DNA from: Draconibacterium sediminis | Lineage (GTDB): Bacteria; Bacteroidota; Bacteroidia; Bacteroidales; Prolixibacteraceae | Assembly: GCF_000949475.1 (NCBI RefSeq) | Contig: NZ_JRHC01000001.1 | Coordinates: forward strand, 2,356,001-2,420,000 | Length of the DNA: 64,000 nt | Direction: 5' to 3' | Part shown: positions 55,042-63,640 of the stretch, piece by piece | Numbering within the stretch: position 1 is the stretch's first letter | How the letters are laid out: every line of letters starts with the position of its first letter | Translations under genes and position numbers: made by a program | Notes under the pieces: generated by a model | The model's input: the letters and a program-made list of their open reading frames with translations, nothing else | What the model was told of the DNA's origin: nothing | Databases searched by the model: none

Positions 55042-55150
55042 TTGTATAAGTAGTGGCAGATGGTGTAATAGTTTCTCTTCAAACATAGATAAAGTTAGAA
55101 TTAGCTACTAACCCAATTGTTACAGAATACCTCTGCCAATACTTATACAA
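55042..55150. repeat. 19-bp terminal inverted repeats around a 71-bp centre
   Basis: TTGTATAAGTAGTGGCAGA (55042-55060) and the complement of 55132-55150 (TTGTATAAGTATTGGCAGA) match at 18 of 19 positions. The centre has no ORF, only weak internal pairing. The rest of this 291-bp gap (54948-55238) holds the DUF5916 terminator. It could be a small MITE or a structured RNA. Confidence 0.5.
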
Positions 55151-55238
55151 AATGGTGAATGTTGTTTTACATCAAAAGTTAATCTGTTAAATGAGGCAAC
55201 TGATTACGAGTAAATTATTTACCTCAAGTCAACCCGGA

Positions 55239-55904
55239 TTATCTTTTTTGTATACGTGTAGTAAAATCACCAATAATATTTTCATACTTTCTTAAAACCC
55301 TGTCCCAAGGTCGGAATAGTTCGTCTGATTTAACACTAGTTCTTGCAGAGCCACTATATTCACTATTTAATTTCACTTTATATGTAAGAGGATTTGAATT
55401 AGCTAATTTTAAAATAAGCCTGGTTCTAATTGTATTTTGCATGAAACTTTGAACAGACCATGCTGTTCTTAAATAACTGGTTTCCTTGTCACTGACTTCA
55501 ATTGCATCAAAATAGTCAGTTACAATCATATAAACTAATTTCCAGGCTTCATCCTCTGTTAAATCAGGATTTACTACTATTTCAAAATCTACATTCGATT
55601 GATCTGTCTGAATAGATGCAATTTCTGAATCATCTTTTTGCATATCAAAAAAGAAAACTTTCGGAGCCTCAGGGCCTCCTTTTTTTCCACATAAAGTAGT
55701 TTCATACATGAGAAAACCTGGTTTGGTCGCCCGGACATTGTAACATTCTTTTGCGTCGAGTTTTAATGTATACGAGCCAATACCTGCCTTTTCTCCGTTG
55801 ACAAAAATTTGTGCATCAGGTTCTGATGTCGAAATTCTTGTTTTTTGAGCTGATACTTGAGAAATAGCAATGAAAAATAAAAAGAGTAAAATAATTGATT
55901 TCAT
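55239..55904 (-). CDS. PEGA-like domain protein, exported, function unknown
   Basis: Protein of 221 residues with a cleavable signal peptide (MKSIILLFLFFIAISQVSAQ). Residues about 22-72 resemble a PEGA surface domain (ISTSEPDAQIFVNGEKAG, then GSYTLKL and YNVRATKPGF). The rest is not recognised; it has a patterned region with EDEAWKLVYMIVTDYF and a C-terminal basic segment. The gene and its flanks look AT-richer than the enzymes around it, and it stands alone on the minus strand between plus-strand operons. It is not obviously linked to glycan breakdown. The start is the only ATG before the signal peptide. Confidence 0.65.
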   Translation of the reverse strand: MKSIILLFLFFIAISQVSAQKTRISTSEPDAQIFVNGEKAGIGSYTLKLDAKECYNVRATKPGFLMYETTLCGKKGGPEAPKVFFFDMQKDDSEIASIQTDQSNVDFEIVVNPDLTEDEAWKLVYMIVTDYFDAIEVSDKETSYLRTAWSVQSFMQNTIRTRLILKLANSNPLTYKVKLNSEYSGSARTSVKSDELFRPWDRVLRKYENIIGDFTTRIQKR

Positions 55905-56297
55905 AATTATGATTTAAATGTTAAATAGATAATTATGTATAACCAGTAAAGAAACAAAAGGTTTATAGGTATTTTATTAAAAGTGTTGTCAGGTCCAATA
56001 ACCGGCTTATTATGAATGTGTTTCTCTTAACGTTTACCAACGTATATATACAGCACATTATGTTTAGCCATTACAAGTTATAACTGATAAGTATAAACAA
56101 GTATAAAAAACCATTGTCTCCACCTAAGAGACAAACTATCAATAAGTTTAAATTACATTTATTTCTGTTTCAGCTAATAAAAAGACTTGATAAACCTGAT
56201 TTTACGGTTTTGTGAATAGCTACCCGCGATATAATACATTTTTACTTTTGAAAATCTTGCAGTTAGATTAGTTTTGTTATAAAACAAAATTAAACCA
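55905..56297 (+). promoter_or_regulatory. AT-rich intergenic region with the GH105 promoter
   Basis: This 393-bp gap contains no ORF with coding character. TTGTCTC/GAGACAA (56114-56134) forms a hairpin with a 7-base loop. TTTG (56247-56250) and TAGTTTTG (56269-56276) are 18 bp apart and 21 bp ahead of the ATG at 56298, a good candidate promoter for the GH105-DUF4861 pair. Confidence 0.5.
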
Positions 56298-57479
56298 ATG
56301 AGAGCATTTTCAATTATCTTCCTGATTGTTGCCCTGATCGGATGCAATTCAAAAAATACCAAACAAGATTCAGCAAAAACAACCGAACCTTTGTGGTCGG
56401 TAAAATTTGCCGAAACCGTATTGCATGAAGCCGACAGTCTGATCTACTATAAACGCGATAATCCTAAATTCGAGTACGATTTTGCCTTTTTGGGCGATGC
56501 CATATATAAGCTTAAGGATATTGATCCGAAGTATGGCGCATACCTAAAAGATTATATCGATTATTTCCTCCACGAGGATGGCGAGATCGATGGCCACAAG
56601 CTTTCGGATTATAACATCGACCGTGTCCGGCCCGGTAACAGCATGGTTACTTTATACCAGGATTACGGCGACGAGAAATACCGGTTGGGAATAGAAACGC
56701 TGGTAGAGCAAATGAAAAGTCAGCCACGCACAAATTCGGGCGGTTTTTGGCATAAAAAAATATACCCCTATCAAATGTGGTTGGATGGTTTATATATGGC
56801 CTCTCCGTTTTTGGCTCGTTATGCCAAAGAATTCGATCAGCCGCAGTGGTTTGATGAGGTGACTTTTCAGTTGCAGGAAGTGTACAAACATACGCTCGAT
56901 GAAAAAACGGGCCTGGTTTACCATGCCTGGGACGAAAGTCGCGAGCAACGCTGGTCTAACAAGGAAACCGGTCAGTCGAAACACTTCTGGAGCCGTGCCA
57001 CAGGGTGGTACATGATGGCTTTGGTTGATGTGCTGGAAAACCTGCCTGAAGACCATAAAGACAGGGAGGCACTGATCTCTATTCTAAATGATTTGAGTGA
57101 GGCTATTCTGAAGGTTCAGGATGAGGAAACAGGATTGTGGTACCAGGTAATGGACAGGGGAGGCGAAGACCGCAACTACCTGGAAGCATCTGGATCGGCA
57201 ATGTTTATCTACGCATTTGCCAAAGGAGCTAAAAACAACTGGCTGCAGCAGGATTATTTTGACATCGCTGATAAAGCTTTCGACAGTTTAGTTGAAAACC
57301 TGGTTACGGAAGATGAGAATGGATTTGTAACTTTAACCAATACCTGTGGCTCTTGCGGTTTGGGAGGAAATCCGTATCGCGAAGCCGATTATAACTACTA
57401 CGTTACAGAAAAAAAAGTGGATAACGACCAAAAAGGTGTTGCACCTTTGATTGTGGCCGCCATTGAATTAAATAAATAG
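56298..57479 (+). CDS. GH105/GH88-type unsaturated uronyl hydrolase, lipoprotein
   Basis: Enzyme of 393 residues with lipobox C16 (VALIGC). It follows the unsaturated rhamnogalacturonyl hydrolase (YteR/YesR) pattern of an (alpha/alpha)6 barrel: TLYQDYG near 119, YPYQMWLDGLYMASPFLARYA near 155 with the catalytic Asp in WLDG, HFWSRATGWYMMALVDVLENLP (shown in part) and TGLWYQVMD. It would remove 4,5-unsaturated galacturonic acid from lyase-produced oligosaccharides. The DUF4861-like gene starts 18 bp downstream. The window has no polysaccharide lyase gene, so its substrate must be made elsewhere. Confidence 0.87.
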   Translation: MRAFSIIFLIVALIGCNSKNTKQDSAKTTEPLWSVKFAETVLHEADSLIYYKRDNPKFEYDFAFLGDAIYKLKDIDPKYGAYLKDYIDYFLHEDGEIDGHKLSDYNIDRVRPGNSMVTLYQDYGDEKYRLGIETLVEQMKSQPRTNSGGFWHKKIYPYQMWLDGLYMASPFLARYAKEFDQPQWFDEVTFQLQEVYKHTLDEKTGLVYHAWDESREQRWSNKETGQSKHFWSRATGWYMMALVDVLENLPEDHKDREALISILNDLSEAILKVQDEETGLWYQVMDRGGEDRNYLEASGSAMFIYAFAKGAKNNWLQQDYFDIADKAFDSLVENLVTEDENGFVTLTNTCGSCGLGGNPYREADYNYYVTEKKVDNDQKGVAPLIVAAIELNK

Positions 57480-57497
57480 AATCAAACAAAACCGAAA

Positions 57498-58358
57498 ATG
57501 AAGATGAGAAGATTAGTACTGCTGTTATTTGCTGTTGTTATGATTGCAACGGCTCAGGCACAAAATAAAACCGATGTAAGTTTATTTATGCGCTCGGACA
57601 GTTTGCAACAGAGCGAAATTAGCGCCGAATCGGGCGATCTGTACAATACAATCGGGCATCATGGTCCGGCTGTAGAGAACGAGTGGATGGCCCTGCGCAT
57701 TTATTTTAGCGATAAAGTGGCTATTGATGTTTATTCGAAAGCTAAACCTCAGCTTGAACTGCGGGAAAAAGTGTGGTATCCAACGGCTGAAGATCAAAAA
57801 AACGGTTGGGGAGCCGATTATTACAAAGCCGGCGAAACCGTGGGATTGGGTGGCGTACGTCTTTGGGACGGAGAGAAAGTTATTCGGTTGAATCCGGTTT
57901 CAAACCGTACGGCTCGTGTTGTTAAAGAACCTACCTGCTCGTACATGGAAATGTTATCGGAAGACGTGCCTTACAAGGGGCAAAAAATTGATGTGTTGGT
58001 GCGCGTTACGGCGTATTCGGGCGAACGAAATGCCAAAGTGGAAGCTTTTGCTTTAACCGATGAACCCGTACAATTTGTTACCGGGGTGAATTATCACAAG
58101 GGACAGGAGATTTACAAAAAGGATGGATTGATTGCCACATGGGGTTTACACCCCGAAGATGTAGCTGCCGAACTGGTTGAGTTAGGCGCAGCTATAATTT
58201 ATGATCCGGCTGATTTTGTAAAAACTGAAGACGATGGCACGCAGTTTCTTCTCATCAGCAAACCGGGCAAACAATTAACAACCTGGGTATCGTCGGCTTG
58301 CGGTCGTGAAGCAGAGATCAATACCATGGAAAAGTTTATCGGCTTTCTTGAAAAGTGA
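57498..58358 (+). CDS. DUF4861-like exported protein
   Basis: Protein of 286 residues with a signal peptide (about 1-21; another ATG lies two codons in). It is beta-rich and probably periplasmic. The pattern GPAVENEWMALRIYFSDKVAIDVYSK, LGGVRLWDGEKVIRLNPVS and VRVTAYSGERNAKVEAFAL (each part of a longer run) fits the DUF4861 family, found beside unsaturated uronyl hydrolases in pectin and alginate loci. Its catalytic role is not assigned here. Known members are often longer, so this may be a short form. Co-transcription with the GH105 gene suggests a step on the same oligosaccharide. Confidence 0.6.
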   Translation: MKMRRLVLLLFAVVMIATAQAQNKTDVSLFMRSDSLQQSEISAESGDLYNTIGHHGPAVENEWMALRIYFSDKVAIDVYSKAKPQLELREKVWYPTAEDQKNGWGADYYKAGETVGLGGVRLWDGEKVIRLNPVSNRTARVVKEPTCSYMEMLSEDVPYKGQKIDVLVRVTAYSGERNAKVEAFALTDEPVQFVTGVNYHKGQEIYKKDGLIATWGLHPEDVAAELVELGAAIIYDPADFVKTEDDGTQFLLISKPGKQLTTWVSSACGREAEINTMEKFIGFLEK

Positions 58359-58425
58359 TAAACGAATATAAATCGATCTGAAATAAAGTGTCTTATACCG
58401 AAACTGGAAAAAGCTTTCCGGAGGG

Positions 58426-58685
58426 TTAAACAAAAGTTTAAAGCAAAAAACAATTTTGAGGCTTAAACTTTTGTTTAAACGCCGGCGGAGCTCCGGTGAA
58501 GGCTTAAAAGTTTGTTTAAACGCTTCCGGTCTTCCTTTTGAGGCTTAAACGTTAGTTTAAACGGCGTCGGGCGTTCCTTTTGGGGCTTAAACGTTTGTTT
58601 AAACCTCGTCGGGTGTTCCTTTTGGGCTTTAAACGTTAGTTTAAGCCCTGGCCGGCAAGTTTTTGCCTTTTAAACTTTAGTTTAA
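58426..58685. repeat. Seven-copy array of TTAAAC-N4-GTTTAA palindromes, 41-42 bp period
   Basis: Copies start at 58426, 58463, 58504, 58545, 58587, 58629 and 58670. Six have perfect TTAAAC/GTTTAA arms and the third has one mismatch. Copies 2-7 are spaced 41, 41, 42, 42, 41 bp; the first gap is 37. The central four bases vary (AAAA, TTTT, GTTT, GTTA, GTTT, GTTA, TTTA). Intervening 25-26 bp stretches are partly related (CGTCGGGnGTTCCTTTTGG in two), so the unit is a diverged tandem repeat with a conserved palindrome. It fills most of the 375-bp gap between two convergent genes; no ORF is present. Confidence 0.85.
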
Positions 58686-58733
58686 GGGTAAATTCAGGAT
58701 TTTTTTCTGATTGACATTAAATATTTCAAGGTT

Positions 58734-59729
58734 CTAAGGCTTATAGAGCCCAACAATTACCAGTTTATCGCCCGAATCATCCACCTCGAACAAATGCGGG
58801 ATCCGAACATAACGACCGTTTACATCTTTATGACTGTGTGCCGACAGGAGTAACTTTCCCTCGAAAGTACGGAACAGCATACCATGACCAAAATTAGGAG
58901 GAGTAATTGGTTCTTTCTCCTGTAGCCACGGGCCATCCAAAGTGCCACTTTCGGAGTAGGCAACACCCTGAACATAATCGCTAAAAACCCAGCTGGTCCA
59001 TAACATGCCCAGTTTACCGGTTTGGGTTTCGAATAACCACGGTCCGTCGGTAACTTTATTCGGGGTGATGTTTCCCTGCTCATCTTTCTCGCGGCTCCAT
59101 GGCGAATCGTGTGCACGAAATAAAACCTTTCCTTCTCCAATCGTTCCCGAGAGGTCCGGTTTTAGTTCTATCTTTTCAATGGTGCCGTTCCAGTTTTGCA
59201 GCCACTCGTAGCAGTAAATCATGTACGGTTTTCCGTCTTTATCCACCCAGAAGGTTCCGTCTAAAGTGGGTTTGTCGGCCGGCAGGTATATGGAGTCTTT
59301 CATCGGAACATAAGGCCCGTCGGGTTTGTCGCTTACCAAAACATGACTGGCGCGTCGTTCAATTTCATTTCCTTTTACCGTGTCGATAATCACTTTGCGG
59401 TTCGTGAAAGTGGCAAAGTAGTAGTACTTGCCGTTGTATTGATGCAATTCGGCAGCCCAGATCATGGGGCGCGGCCCCATCCACGAATCAGGATCGGTTT
59501 GTGCCACCACAAAAGGGCCCGTCCACAGTTTCATATCTTTACTTTTCCAAAGCAGTCCGCCTGTTCCGGTCATGTAATATGTGGCGGTGTTTTTATCGGC
59601 CAGAATGCACGGGTCGCTCAAACGAATCGAATCCAGTGGTATATTCTCTTTTACTTCGGGTTTCCAGTTTTGCGCGAAAAGAGGTGCAAAAGAGGTGGTG
59701 AAAAACAGGACGATTAAAAGCCTTTTCAT
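58734..59729 (-). CDS. GH43-family glycosidase, exported
   Basis: Five-bladed propeller enzyme of 331 residues with a signal peptide (about 1-19). Catalytic base region is LSDPCILAD near 37-45; the WAAELHQYNGKYYYFATF and KPTLDGTFWVDKDGKPYMIYCYEW blades (in part) and GPWLFETQTGKLGMLWTSW near 240 with a probable acid Glu are standard for GH43. The activity is probably alpha-L-arabinofuranosidase or a related exo-enzyme trimming side chains of rhamnogalacturonan; the subfamily was not determined. The leftmost gene of the minus-strand pectin module. Its stop codon adjoins the palindrome array. Confidence 0.82.
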   Translation of the reverse strand: MKRLLIVLFFTTSFAPLFAQNWKPEVKENIPLDSIRLSDPCILADKNTATYYMTGTGGLLWKSKDMKLWTGPFVVAQTDPDSWMGPRPMIWAAELHQYNGKYYYFATFTNRKVIIDTVKGNEIERRASHVLVSDKPDGPYVPMKDSIYLPADKPTLDGTFWVDKDGKPYMIYCYEWLQNWNGTIEKIELKPDLSGTIGEGKVLFRAHDSPWSREKDEQGNITPNKVTDGPWLFETQTGKLGMLWTSWVFSDYVQGVAYSESGTLDGPWLQEKEPITPPNFGHGMLFRTFEGKLLLSAHSHKDVNGRYVRIPHLFEVDDSGDKLVIVGLYKP

Positions 59730-59768
59730 AGGTCTCAGTTTATGCGATTATCAATAAAAGGGGAGCTG

Positions 59769-60893
59769 CTATTTACTCAATTTGTAAACTTCGCTACCAG
59801 CCAACAGGAAACATCCCAATCCGTAATCTTCAAAATCGGGTTTGCTGGTGTAGGTTACCGGCTGTCCGTCTTTAGGCTCTTTTCCGGTTCCCTGCACATA
59901 GCCTAAAAATCCATCTTCATGAACCGATTCGGTGGCCAGTGCATCCCAACCTTTAGTTATTGCCGGCATGTATTTTTTTGCGCTCAAAATACCATTGTTC
60001 ACTCCCCACGCCATGCCGTAAACAAACATCGATGTGCCGCTTGCCTCTTTGCCCCCGTAATTATTCGGATCGTGCAGACTGGCATTCCAAAAGCCATCTT
60101 CGCGCTGAATGGGAAGTAAGGCTTTCATCATCTCCTTATAAGTTTTTAGGTATTCTTTGTAGTGCGGATCATTTTCGGGTAAAATATCCATTACCCTAAC
60201 CAGTGCGGCCACCACCCAGCCGTTTCCACGGCTCCAGTAACAATCTTCACCGTTTGGCTCTTTGTAAGGCGGTGTGAAATCGGCATCGCGCCACCATAAA
60301 CCATCCTTTTTATTATACAGGCCCTGTGTTACTTTGGTGTCCATATACATTTCGTACATGCGCTCCGAGTATTTGCTATCTCCGGTAAGAACAGCCAGTT
60401 TGGCAAATACGGGCATGGCCATTTGAAGGGCATCAATCCAGTCCCAGTCGTCAATTTTATCCGTTTTTAGCATCAAGTCTACCGAGGCTTTAATGTCTCT
60501 TATGCGCTCCGGTTTTTGTTCGATGTTATACAAATCGATATAGGTTTGTCCGGCACACTGGCTATCGGCATTTCGCGAATCAACGCCATATCGTAATCCC
60601 CAATTGTGCGCCTGGCCCCAGTCGATCGCGTATTGCAGGTAGGCCGGGTCGGGTTTGATGGAATACAAAGCCATTAATCCTTCGTAATAAACTGCCCGTG
60701 TCCACAGGTTGCTGGGACGTTCTTTGTTCGTGATCACGTTCACCCCCGGATCTGGCCACTTTTTCATCAGGTGGGCATTGGTCAGTTCCATTTTTTCTAT
60801 TACATCAGCTTTTAATGGAAGTTGTTGCGCGTTCAGCAGGTTAATTGATCCCGCAATGAGGCAACTGATGAGTACAATTATTCCTTTTTTCAT
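59769..60893 (-). CDS. GH105-type unsaturated rhamnogalacturonyl hydrolase
   Basis: Exported enzyme of 374 residues (signal peptide about 1-22). Barrel landmarks are NLWTRAVYYEGLMALY near 62, SQCAGQTYIDLY near 111, DDWDWIDALQMAMPVFAKLA near 147 with the likely catalytic Asp, CYWSRGNGWVVAALVRVMDILP (in part) near 217 and EASGTSMFVYGMAWGVNNG. It should hydrolyse unsaturated galacturonyl-rhamnose. Of the three GH105-like proteins in this part of the window, this one has an extended N-terminal half and no lipobox, suggesting a periplasmic location. GH43 lies 39 bp downstream on the same strand. Confidence 0.87.
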   Translation of the reverse strand: MKKGIIVLISCLIAGSINLLNAQQLPLKADVIEKMELTNAHLMKKWPDPGVNVITNKERPSNLWTRAVYYEGLMALYSIKPDPAYLQYAIDWGQAHNWGLRYGVDSRNADSQCAGQTYIDLYNIEQKPERIRDIKASVDLMLKTDKIDDWDWIDALQMAMPVFAKLAVLTGDSKYSERMYEMYMDTKVTQGLYNKKDGLWWRDADFTPPYKEPNGEDCYWSRGNGWVVAALVRVMDILPENDPHYKEYLKTYKEMMKALLPIQREDGFWNASLHDPNNYGGKEASGTSMFVYGMAWGVNNGILSAKKYMPAITKGWDALATESVHEDGFLGYVQGTGKEPKDGQPVTYTSKPDFEDYGLGCFLLAGSEVYKLSK

Positions 60894-60986
60894 ATAATAA
60901 AAATAGTTTGATTTAAAAGTGATTACTGCATTTTAAGTTTTTGATCCCGAGGATCTTTTACCGATTCTTTACTGATTTTGAATATT

Positions 60987-63596
60987 TTAGTTACCATCAG
61001 GTTTTATTAGCTCATAATTTGGGCTGTCGGGCCAGAAAAAGTTTTGCCAGCTATCCGGCTGTTTAGGGTCGAAAGTCTTCCAGTCATCAACAATGTATTT
61101 TTTTAACTCGTTATCATTGTCGATAAGTTCCTGAACAACGCATTTTGCCAGTTCGTAAGCCCCGTAAGGACTAAAATGTGTATTGTCAGCCAAGGGTTTA
61201 TCCTGATTGGGAAAAGCGTTGGCAGGGTAGTGAACAAAGGCTTTTTTTGAGTTTTCTACTCCCAAACTTTCATAAAAATATTTACTCATTAAATTAAGGT
61301 CGATGAGAGGAATATTTTCCCGGGCTGCTAACTGGCGCACAGCATCGGGATATTCTTCGAGTGTATTTACTATTTTGCCTTTTTCATCAAATTTTCTTCG
61401 GTTAGTTGAACTTACCAATACGGTTTGGGCTCCTTTTTCTTTAGCCGATTTGATGTAGTAACGGAGTTCATCCTGGTAAGTGGTATACGGTTCTACATGG
61501 TTGCCGCCGGGTTTTTGATCATTGTGTGCGAATTCAATAAAAAGATAATCGCCAGGTTTTATCAGGCTTATTATTTTTTTTAGACGATTTTCGCGTCTGA
61601 ATGCTTTTAGGGTTTCTCCCGATTCGGCATAATTAGCGACTACAATTTCCGGTTTTAAAAAGCGTGTAAACATTTGTCCCCACGATGCCCACGGCTCGTA
61701 TTCCTGGTCAACCACTGTTGAGTTGCCGGCCAGATAGATTACCGGTAAATCGTTGGCCTCCTCAATTATTATTGACGAAACGCAAGGGTGGGGACCGTTA
61801 AATTCAAGAGTTAGGTGCTTATCCCAGTTCAGGTATGTCATTTCCCGTGTTTTCCGGCGAATCTCCTCAGTGGCATTAATTTGTGGCGAGCGGCGATCAA
61901 CAATAATGGTTTTGGTTACGATCTCACCTTTTTTTGTTTGAATATTTTCAAGCATTAAACGGCGTGATTCCGCTTTTACAGTGGTAACAGTAGCTTCCCT
62001 GGCGTTTCCCAGTGTTAAGGTAATTTTGTAGCGGCCTTCAGGTACATCAACCTGGAAATAAAACGGTGCATCGGAACTTATCCAGTCATCGCTTGCTTTG
62101 TTTGACCCATTCTCCTGACCTGTGTTTAAAGCAAGCTCACTAATAATTCCAAAACCATTCTCTTTTGAATACGATGTTGCAGGAGTTACAGCCTGATAGC
62201 CGTCGGCTACTTTTCCGTTTCCAAAATCAAATCTCCATTCACTCTTTTTTTTTTCGGTATAAAACTGTAGCGAGCTGTCGTTAATTCTGATGTCGTGTGT
62301 TTTTATCAGTTCTATCATTTCTGCTCCAGCCAGGATAACAGGGCCGTATCCGTGAGCGGCGAATACGTTTACCGGCCGGTAATAGTAAAATGCTGGATCA
62401 AAACCCATGCCTGTTCCCACGCAAGTACCTTCTACCTGTCCTTTTTCGTTCACTTTTGTTGATACGGCATTCCAGGCCAGGCAGGCTACCGGACCATAAA
62501 CTTTTGCATCAACATAACCACGGTTAATCGCCCGGGCAATTGCATAGGTATAAATGGCTGTAGCCGATGTTTCCAGGTACGTATCGTTCCGGTCGATCAG
62601 CTGATGCCAGAATCCTGTTCCATCCTGGTAACTGACCAATCCCTTTATGTGGCGTTTTAACAGGTCGAGCACCTTATCTCTTTTGGGATAATCTTCAGGA
62701 AGTACTTCAAGCAGTTCTACCAATGTCATTACTGCCCAGCCGTTTGCTCTTCCCCAGTAAAACTGCGGATGTTCTTCCATATCCATTATCCAGCCGTGCA
62801 TGTACAGCCCCTTTTCGTAGTTGAACATACGATTTGAAAATTGTATTACCTGTTTCACGGCATCATCAAAATATTTAGTGTCGCCACTGTAGCTACCCAT
62901 TTGAGCCAATGCCGGAACGCTCATAAACAGATCGTCGAGCCACAGGGAATTTGGTTGTGGACGATTGCGTGCCAGTGTATTGTCTTCAAAACGAAATTGT
63001 TTGTTGCTGATGTAATCGATGTAACTTTTTATTCTGCTGTCCAGATTTTGGGCTTTTCCGCTGTTGCTTGCTTTAATCATGGCTGCACAAATGGCTCCGC
63101 AATCGTCGAGTGCGTGAGGATGAACGGAGCGGTACAAGGCGTATTGTGCGCCTGGGTTTTGTTCTTCAAACTTTGTAAACGCATCCAGCGCTTTACCCAT
63201 AAAATTGAGCCTTTTGCTTGTATAAGCTGCGTACTTCGGATCTCCCGAAGTTTTACTCGCGAGCAGCATGCCGGCATAGGTAACTCCCCATTCATAACTG
63301 TTTAACCGAAAGTCGCCCGGCATAAAAATGGTATTTTCATCCACTTTTGAAAAATCATTAATTTCTTTCCCGGTATTTTTATCCTGGAGTTTGGCAGGGG
63401 TGCTTTCATTTAAATAGTTATAAATTTTGTCGATGGTTTTTATAATATCATCTGGATCTGGTTTTCCGTAAGGGGTGGGATAATCCGGTTGAAGCAGATG
63501 CAGCGGAGTAGTTACGTCGTTTACTTTTTGAGCCGATACTGTAAAGCCAAACAAGGTGCAAATGACAGTAAAAATGGTAATTAATTTCTTATTCAT
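60987..63596 (-). CDS. GH105 - beta domain - CE12 rhamnogalacturonan acetylesterase fusion
   Basis: Exported fusion of 869 residues with a signal peptide (about 1-22). The N-terminal GH105 barrel (about 30-440) has DDCGAICAAMIKA, WLDDLFMSVPALAQMG and YWGRANGWAVMTLVELLEVLP (in part). A jelly-roll-like domain follows (about 450-612; RFDFGNG, YFQVDVPEGRYKITLTLGN), of the kind that precedes many rhamnogalacturonan acetylesterases. The C-terminal SGNH hydrolase (619-869) has nucleophile S626 in GNST, YAESGETL, H691-N692-D and the D804-N-T-H807 pair. The protein could remove acetyl groups and the unsaturated uronate from one rhamnogalacturonan oligosaccharide. Confidence 0.9.
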   Translation of the reverse strand: MNKKLITIFTVICTLFGFTVSAQKVNDVTTPLHLLQPDYPTPYGKPDPDDIIKTIDKIYNYLNESTPAKLQDKNTGKEINDFSKVDENTIFMPGDFRLNSYEWGVTYAGMLLASKTSGDPKYAAYTSKRLNFMGKALDAFTKFEEQNPGAQYALYRSVHPHALDDCGAICAAMIKASNSGKAQNLDSRIKSYIDYISNKQFRFEDNTLARNRPQPNSLWLDDLFMSVPALAQMGSYSGDTKYFDDAVKQVIQFSNRMFNYEKGLYMHGWIMDMEEHPQFYWGRANGWAVMTLVELLEVLPEDYPKRDKVLDLLKRHIKGLVSYQDGTGFWHQLIDRNDTYLETSATAIYTYAIARAINRGYVDAKVYGPVACLAWNAVSTKVNEKGQVEGTCVGTGMGFDPAFYYYRPVNVFAAHGYGPVILAGAEMIELIKTHDIRINDSSLQFYTEKKKSEWRFDFGNGKVADGYQAVTPATSYSKENGFGIISELALNTGQENGSNKASDDWISSDAPFYFQVDVPEGRYKITLTLGNAREATVTTVKAESRRLMLENIQTKKGEIVTKTIIVDRRSPQINATEEIRRKTREMTYLNWDKHLTLEFNGPHPCVSSIIIEEANDLPVIYLAGNSTVVDQEYEPWASWGQMFTRFLKPEIVVANYAESGETLKAFRRENRLKKIISLIKPGDYLFIEFAHNDQKPGGNHVEPYTTYQDELRYYIKSAKEKGAQTVLVSSTNRRKFDEKGKIVNTLEEYPDAVRQLAARENIPLIDLNLMSKYFYESLGVENSKKAFVHYPANAFPNQDKPLADNTHFSPYGAYELAKCVVQELIDNDNELKKYIVDDWKTFDPKQPDSWQNFFWPDSPNYELIKPDGN

Positions 63597-63640
63597 ATCG
63601 TTTATGGTTTTTTAGAATCAGAGTTTAAATTCATTATAGT

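Noticed and set aside
58426-58685. CRISPR array interpretation of the palindrome repeats
   Set aside because: Repeats are only about 16-20 bp, the intervening sequences are related to each other rather than unique, and no cas genes are present.
62841-63305. Plus-strand ORF of 154 codons inside the GH105-CE12 gene
   Set aside because: It is antisense to well-conserved GH105 motifs and has no protein-like pattern of its own; a shadow frame.
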